10,106 nt of DNA from Eshraghiella sp051880035 (lineage in GTDB: Bacteria > Bacillota > Clostridia > Lachnospirales > Lachnospiraceae), in assembly GCA_051880035.1 (NCBI GenBank), contig JBJENE010000040.1, forward strand, positions 1 to 10,106. The letters are read 5' to 3'. The position numbers and the translations under genes were made by a program. Shown here piece by piece: positions 6,339-10,106 of the stretch (position 1 is its first letter; each line of letters starts with the position of its first letter). The notes under the pieces were generated by a model. The model was not told where the DNA came from and ran no database searches. It was given only the letters and a program-made list of their open reading frames with translations.

Positions 6339-6366
6339 TTTACAAATAAGGCTGAAGTGGTATAAT
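6339..6366 (+). promoter_or_regulatory. Strong sigma-A promoter of the secreted multidomain protein
   Basis: TTTACA (6339-6344, one mismatch to TTGACA) and a perfect TATAAT (6361-6366) are separated by 16 nt, with TGG in front giving an extended -10. The start near 6373 gives a leader of about 45 nt. The leader includes AAGGAG at 6405-6410, 8 nt before ATG 6419. Confidence 0.8.
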
Positions 6367-6418
6367 TGAATATATTGTATGATACATGAAGGATAATATA
6401 AAAAAAGGAGAAGAGTCT

Positions 6419-9400
6419 ATGAAAAATATTTTTTCTAAAGCAATGGCAGTTGTATTGTCTTTGGCTATGCTTCTGTCAGGCAATATAGGTTCTTTGTCTG
6501 TGGTTACATCATATGCCGAAACGGTACAGGAACAGTATGATACTGCCGCAGACTTAAGAATATCAACACCGCAGTTGGATGAACTTATCCGTGCGGTTAA
6601 TCTTGGCTTTGGCGATAATGTGGATGATACATCCCTGATAACTTTTGCCGAGTATTACAGAATGTTAGATAAACTGGTTACGCTTATTGCTCCCGATAAA
6701 CTGGAACAGTGGCAGAATCAGTATCCGAAAGCAAGAATGAGCAGGGAAGTAATTAACCGTGCCAGTGCCATGTATATGCTGTATGCGGTTGCACATGATA
6801 TTCTTGGGGAGGAATATTGTAAGGTTTCAACAAGATTTTCATTCCAGAATTGGGGATGGCTGGTCGGATATATGGCTGAACCATGGGATGATTTTGATAA
6901 GTTTGATTATTTCCCGGATTTCTTAGTCGAAGAATATGTCGGAGGAATTGAAGATCCTGCTATCAGAAAAGTTAATGCATACTTCTTTTGTGTAGGACAA
7001 TCCTCTTGTAACGGATACTTTTTGTTTGATTATGATAAAGAGACGAATTCTATGCGTACCGGCGATTCGATGACATGGCAGGAAGCTATGTGGTCCGTAA
7101 TCCGTCTGTATGAATCGGTGGATCCTTTTGAAATTGAAACCAACTGGATTCCGATTGAAGAAGTGGGAAGTTATAATACAGAGATTATTACTGATGAATT
7201 ATTAAGCCGTGCCCGGTATATGGTTGAGCCTACAACAGATAATCTTCCGTATTTTACAGGCTTTCATATGGGACAGCTTCCGCAGACCGGAGAAACTGTT
7301 ACGGAAGCCAAAGTAAGACTTTTGGCAGATCTGGGATTTAATTATATCAGAGTTTGTGTGAGCTGCCTTGATTTCTTTGATGAAGAAATAACACAGGCGA
7401 ATGAAGCATATCTGCAGAAACTTGATGAGATAGTAAGCTGGGGCTTAAAATACGGCATGCATATTTCGGTCCAGTTTTTTGATTACCCTGGACATATTCA
7501 GTATGTAGATAACGAAACAAACGTAATAACTGCCGACTCTGACTTTTATACAAACGAGGTGAAGCAGGAACGCACAATAAAACTGTGGCAGACAATTGTT
7601 AAGCGCTATATAGGAGTTCCGAACAATGTGCTTTCATTTATAACCAATCACGAACCGGACAATCCGGCACGTACAAGCGGACTGCCTTTTGATCCTTATA
7701 CGGAAGAGGATATTGAGCGTGTTTCCAAAGCAGTGATTTCGGCGGTTTATGATGTGGACCCGAATCGTCTTCAGTTCTATGAAGGCAGATATGATTTGTG
7801 CCTGGATCCGTTTATGGCGGATGCAAATGTAGTATTCGTATCTTTATACGGTCCATATGATTATGTGTACTGGAATTTGAATACGGATATTGATCTTACT
7901 GCAGGATATGTTCCTGAATGGCCGTTTTATGAGATTCCTTCAATATTAAATGATGATAAGCAGTCATATACAGTGGATGGTTTCCTGCCTGCCGAAACTC
8001 AATTTGATTTACATATCGTATATACCGTTAAGGACGAAGAGTGGCCAACACTTACGGTAATTGCCGACGGAGAGGAGATTTTTTCCAAAGTCTGCAGCAG
8101 TAATGATGACAAAGTTTCATTTTCTCTGGATAAAAAGGTGGATAATCTGGAAATAAAAATTGACCGGGGTGAAGTCTGCTTTAATCAATTTATTGTTACT
8201 TTACCGGAAGAATATGCAAGGGAAAAATATTATTTTGAAGGTACTAATAATGCAATAACCGATGCCGGAAAGGTAGAGAAAATAAAAACATCAGTGATAG
8301 ATGTGGATATTCAAAGGATTTTTGGAAGACCGTATTATGAATTTGATGCAGATTCCATTCAAATTGGTGTTGATATACCTTGGATACTTAATGAGACAGG
8401 TGCGGACTTGACAATAACGCAGGACAGCAGTTATACCAGCCGGTACGGATATAATGCAGAAGCACTTTCCAAACGTGCTGCTTTGTATGCAAAACAGCGT
8501 GAACAGTATGGTGTACAGGGAATGAATTTTGAGCTTGTTACCAGCGCATATGTCCCTGTTGAAGAAACATGTGCATATCTTAATGATCTTTTATCAGCTT
8601 TCAATGATAATAAAATAGGATGGGCAATGTTTTTTATCCAGGATATTGAAGCCACCCGCCATCCGAATTCAGTTCTTGAACCTGTGGAATGTGGTGTATT
8701 CCTTGATACAAAGATAGTAGAGGTACTGCAGAAATATCAGGGTGAACGGCCGGAAATTCTCGTTGAGGTACCTCATAAAGAGCATGCGTATGAGGAAGTA
8801 ACCGTTGATGCCACATACGAAAGTGACGGATATCATTCATGGATTTGTAAACATTGTGGTGATGAAATCAATTTTGAACTGTATCCAAGACTTACATACA
8901 GTTTTTATGCAGATATTTATGAAAACAATGAATGTAATGAAGATACCAAGGAAGAACTCGGAGGCTTCGGCACACTTTCGGAACTTAAAACAGCCCTTGA
9001 AGGAAAGACCGGCTGCCTGGTACTGACATTGGATAAAAATGCAGAGCTTTCCGAACTGCCTGCCGAAACAGGGCTTACATCACTTATTATCAAGTCCAAA
9101 GACGGAGAAGATTATTCGCTTAAATATACAGGAACAGAAATGTCTCTTTCCGTTGATACATATTTTGAAGCGGATGTATATCTGGGTGCCGGAAATGTAA
9201 AACTGCATGGCAACGGAAAAAATCTGACTCTTGATGATATGACGCTTAGCGGAACATCGCTTATAACGGATGAAACTACTTTAATATGTGCCAACAAGGT
9301 ATATTTTAACATTGATATTTCGGGACTTGATGTTTTTTCAATTAATGAATGTACTAATATTAACAACGACCCTTCTAATTTGCAGTGGACGAACAGGTAT

Positions 9401-10106
9401 GGCGGATGTCATGCTTTTATAAACGGAAACATAAGCGGGGTAAAGGAATTCCGTCTGTATGGAGACAGCCTTTATATTGATACGGGATGCAGTTTCTCTA
9501 CGGATAAGGTAACGGGAATTTATGGAAATGTATTTCTTAAGAAATCAGAAAGCACATTACCGGAAATTTCTGTTGCTGACACCATGGAGGATATGATCTG
9601 GCAGATTCGTATGTATGCACTTTCTGACTTTGGCGAAGGTGTATACATGGGAGATGAAGATGTATTATGCGGAATTGATGAAGGCATGGTAATTGCCACA
9701 ATTCCTACAGGTGCTGATGACTCATGTGTTGATAAACTGGGATTTATGACAGGCTGGGATACATGGGATGAATACTCACAGAAGACCTATCGTGACGGTA
9801 AATTATATTATGGCGTGCTCCCGGCAAGGTATACGGTAGTATATAATGGTAACGGAAGCACATCGGGCAGTATGAATAACCAGTATATTGATTATGGAAG
9901 CGGAACGAAGCTTACAGCCAATGCATTTGCAAAGACAGGATATACATTTACCGGATGGAATACTGATAAGGACGGAAACGGTACCGGATATGCTGATAAA
10001 GCGGATGGTTCCATGCTTTCTGATGTTGAAGGAGATGTAGTAACACTCTATGCACAGTGGACATATATACCGGTTGATGTTGCGATTTCTGACTGTACAA
10101 TTACAC
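6419..10106 (+). CDS. Large secreted multidomain protein: SLH-like region, degenerate GH5-like barrel, InlB B repeat (3' end outside window)
   Basis: An uninterrupted frame of 1229 codons runs from ATG 6419 to the window edge with no stop. Residues 1-33 are a signal peptide (KNIFSK, hydrophobic core, cleavage likely after TSYA). Residues about 45-270 resemble weak S-layer-homology repeats (FAEYYRMLDKLVTLI; MSREVINRASAMYMLYAVA; MTWQEAMWSVIRLYESVDP). Residues about 277-774 read as a GH5-like cellulase-fold barrel: GFNYIRV with Arg311, FFDYPGH (353-359), NHEP with candidate acid/base Glu412, SLYGP (475-479), NFELVT with candidate nucleophile Glu705, and GWAMFF (W735). A beta-sandwich-like stretch (about 512-596) interrupts it. 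Then come H786/H789 and C810/C813, a beta-rich region (825-1130) and an InlB B repeat. Several GH5 active-site residues are changed, so hydrolase activity is doubtful; carbohydrate binding or adhesion is equally possible. Confidence 0.85.
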   Translation, partial: MKNIFSKAMAVVLSLAMLLSGNIGSLSVVTSYAETVQEQYDTAADLRISTPQLDELIRAVNLGFGDNVDDTSLITFAEYYRMLDKLVTLIAPDKLEQWQNQYPKARMSREVINRASAMYMLYAVAHDILGEEYCKVSTRFSFQNWGWLVGYMAEPWDDFDKFDYFPDFLVEEYVGGIEDPAIRKVNAYFFCVGQSSCNGYFLFDYDKETNSMRTGDSMTWQEAMWSVIRLYESVDPFEIETNWIPIEEVGSYNTEIITDELLSRARYMVEPTTDNLPYFTGFHMGQLPQTGETVTEAKVRLLADLGFNYIRVCVSCLDFFDEEITQANEAYLQKLDEIVSWGLKYGMHISVQFFDYPGHIQYVDNETNVITADSDFYTNEVKQERTIKLWQTIVKRYIGVPNNVLSFITNHEPDNPARTSGLPFDPYTEEDIERVSKAVISAVYDVDPNRLQFYEGRYDLCLDPFMADANVVFVSLYGPYDYVYWNLNTDIDLTAGYVPEWPFYEIPSILNDDKQSYTVDGFLPAETQFDLHIVYTVKDEEWPTLTVIADGEEIFSKVCSSNDDKVSFSLDKKVDNLEIKIDRGEVCFNQFIVTLPEEYAREKYYFEGTNNAITDAGKVEKIKTSVIDVDIQRIFGRPYYEFDADSIQIGVDIPWILNETGADLTITQDSSYTSRYGYNAEALSKRAALYAKQREQYGVQGMNFELVTSAYVPVEETCAYLNDLLSAFNDNKIGWAMFFIQDIEATRHPNSVLEPVECGVFLDTKIVEVLQKYQGERPEILVEVPHKEHAYEEVTVDATYESDGYHSWICKHCGDEINFELYPRLTYSFYADIYENNECNEDTKEELGGFGTLSELKTALEGKTGCLVLTLDKNAELSELPAETGLTSLIIKSKDGEDYSLKYTGTEMSLSVDTYFEADVYLGAGNVKLHGNGKNLTLDDMTLSGTSLITDETTLICANKVYFNIDISGLDVFSINECTNINNDPSNLQWTNRYGGCHAFINGNISGVKEFRLYGDSLYIDTGCSFSTDKVTGIYGNVFLKKSESTLPEISVADTMEDMIWQIRMYALSDFGEGVYMGDEDVLCGIDEGMVIATIPTGADDSCVDKLGFMTGWDTWDEYSQKTYRDGKLYYGVLPARYTVVYNGNGSTSGSMNNQYIDYGSGTKLTANAFAKTGYTFTGWNTDKDGNGTGYADKADGSMLSDVEGDVVTLYAQWTYIPVDVAISDCTIT
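9830..10060 (+). other. Listeria-Bacteroides (InlB B-type) repeat domain in the secreted protein
   Basis: Residues 1138-1214 follow the repeat pattern: YTVVYNGNGSTSGSM, then GSGTKLTANAFAKTGYTFTGW, NTDKDGNGTGY, and a closing VTLYAQW. This small beta-grasp-like unit is typical of Gram-positive surface and secreted proteins and often occurs in tandem; only one copy is visible before the window ends. It marks the protein as extracellular but does not define its ligand. Confidence 0.9.

Noticed and set aside
7347..9366. Several open frames on both strands within the secreted-protein gene
   Set aside because: They are short, lack ribosome binding sites and recognisable domains, and lie within a single uninterrupted 3.7-kb coding frame with a signal peptide and conserved domains.
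1..10106. CRISPR arrays, insertion sequences, phage genes or a defence island
   Set aside because: No regularly spaced repeats, terminal inverted repeats flanking a transposase, or phage structural genes were seen. The RelE/ParE-like fragment alone does not establish a defence island.

Overview
The window looks like chromosomal DNA from a low-GC Gram-positive anaerobe of the class Clostridia, most likely family Lachnospiraceae. The evidence is strong AGGAGG-type ribosome binding sites, a CotF-family spore-coat gene, an unusual LigA sequence type that I associate from memory with Lachnospiraceae, and a large secreted protein ending in a Listeria-Bacteroides (InlB B) repeat. No mobile element, CRISPR array or prophage gene is visible. 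No stretch longer than about 300 bases lacks a gene.

Left end (1-735): the last 44 codons of a RelE/ParE-type toxin-like protein. Then comes a two-gene unit: a 61-residue helical protein starting at a GTG codon, and an 87-residue CotF-family coat protein. A sequence resembling a sporulation sigma-E promoter lies before the pair, and a long hairpin terminator follows it.

Middle left (772-2552): a single-gene unit for a methyl-accepting chemotaxis protein with about six membrane helices and a canonical signalling tip. It has its own sigma-A promoter. It converges on tRNA-Arg(CCG), encoded on the minus strand with its own promoter. A perfect 14-bp inverted repeat lies between them and can serve both strands.

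Middle right (2608-6320): a tight operon rluF-ligA-metA, covering 23S rRNA pseudouridylation, NAD+-dependent DNA ligation and homoserine O-acetylation for methionine synthesis. The genes are separated by 4 nt and then overlap by 1 nt, with one promoter in front and a hairpin behind. The gene products have no obvious functional link, so the cluster looks like housekeeping co-transcription. LigA carries several changes at normally conserved nucleotide-binding positions. MetA carries Glu111, the residue associated with acetyl-CoA use.

Right end (6339-10106): a strong extended -10 promoter drives a secreted multidomain protein of more than 1229 residues that runs off the window. Its order is signal peptide, S-layer-homology-like N-terminal region, degenerate GH5-like barrel interrupted by a beta-sandwich-like insert, HxxH...CxxC motif, beta-rich region, InlB B repeat. 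This is the least ordinary object in the window. I see no clear evidence of a wholly new multi-gene system.
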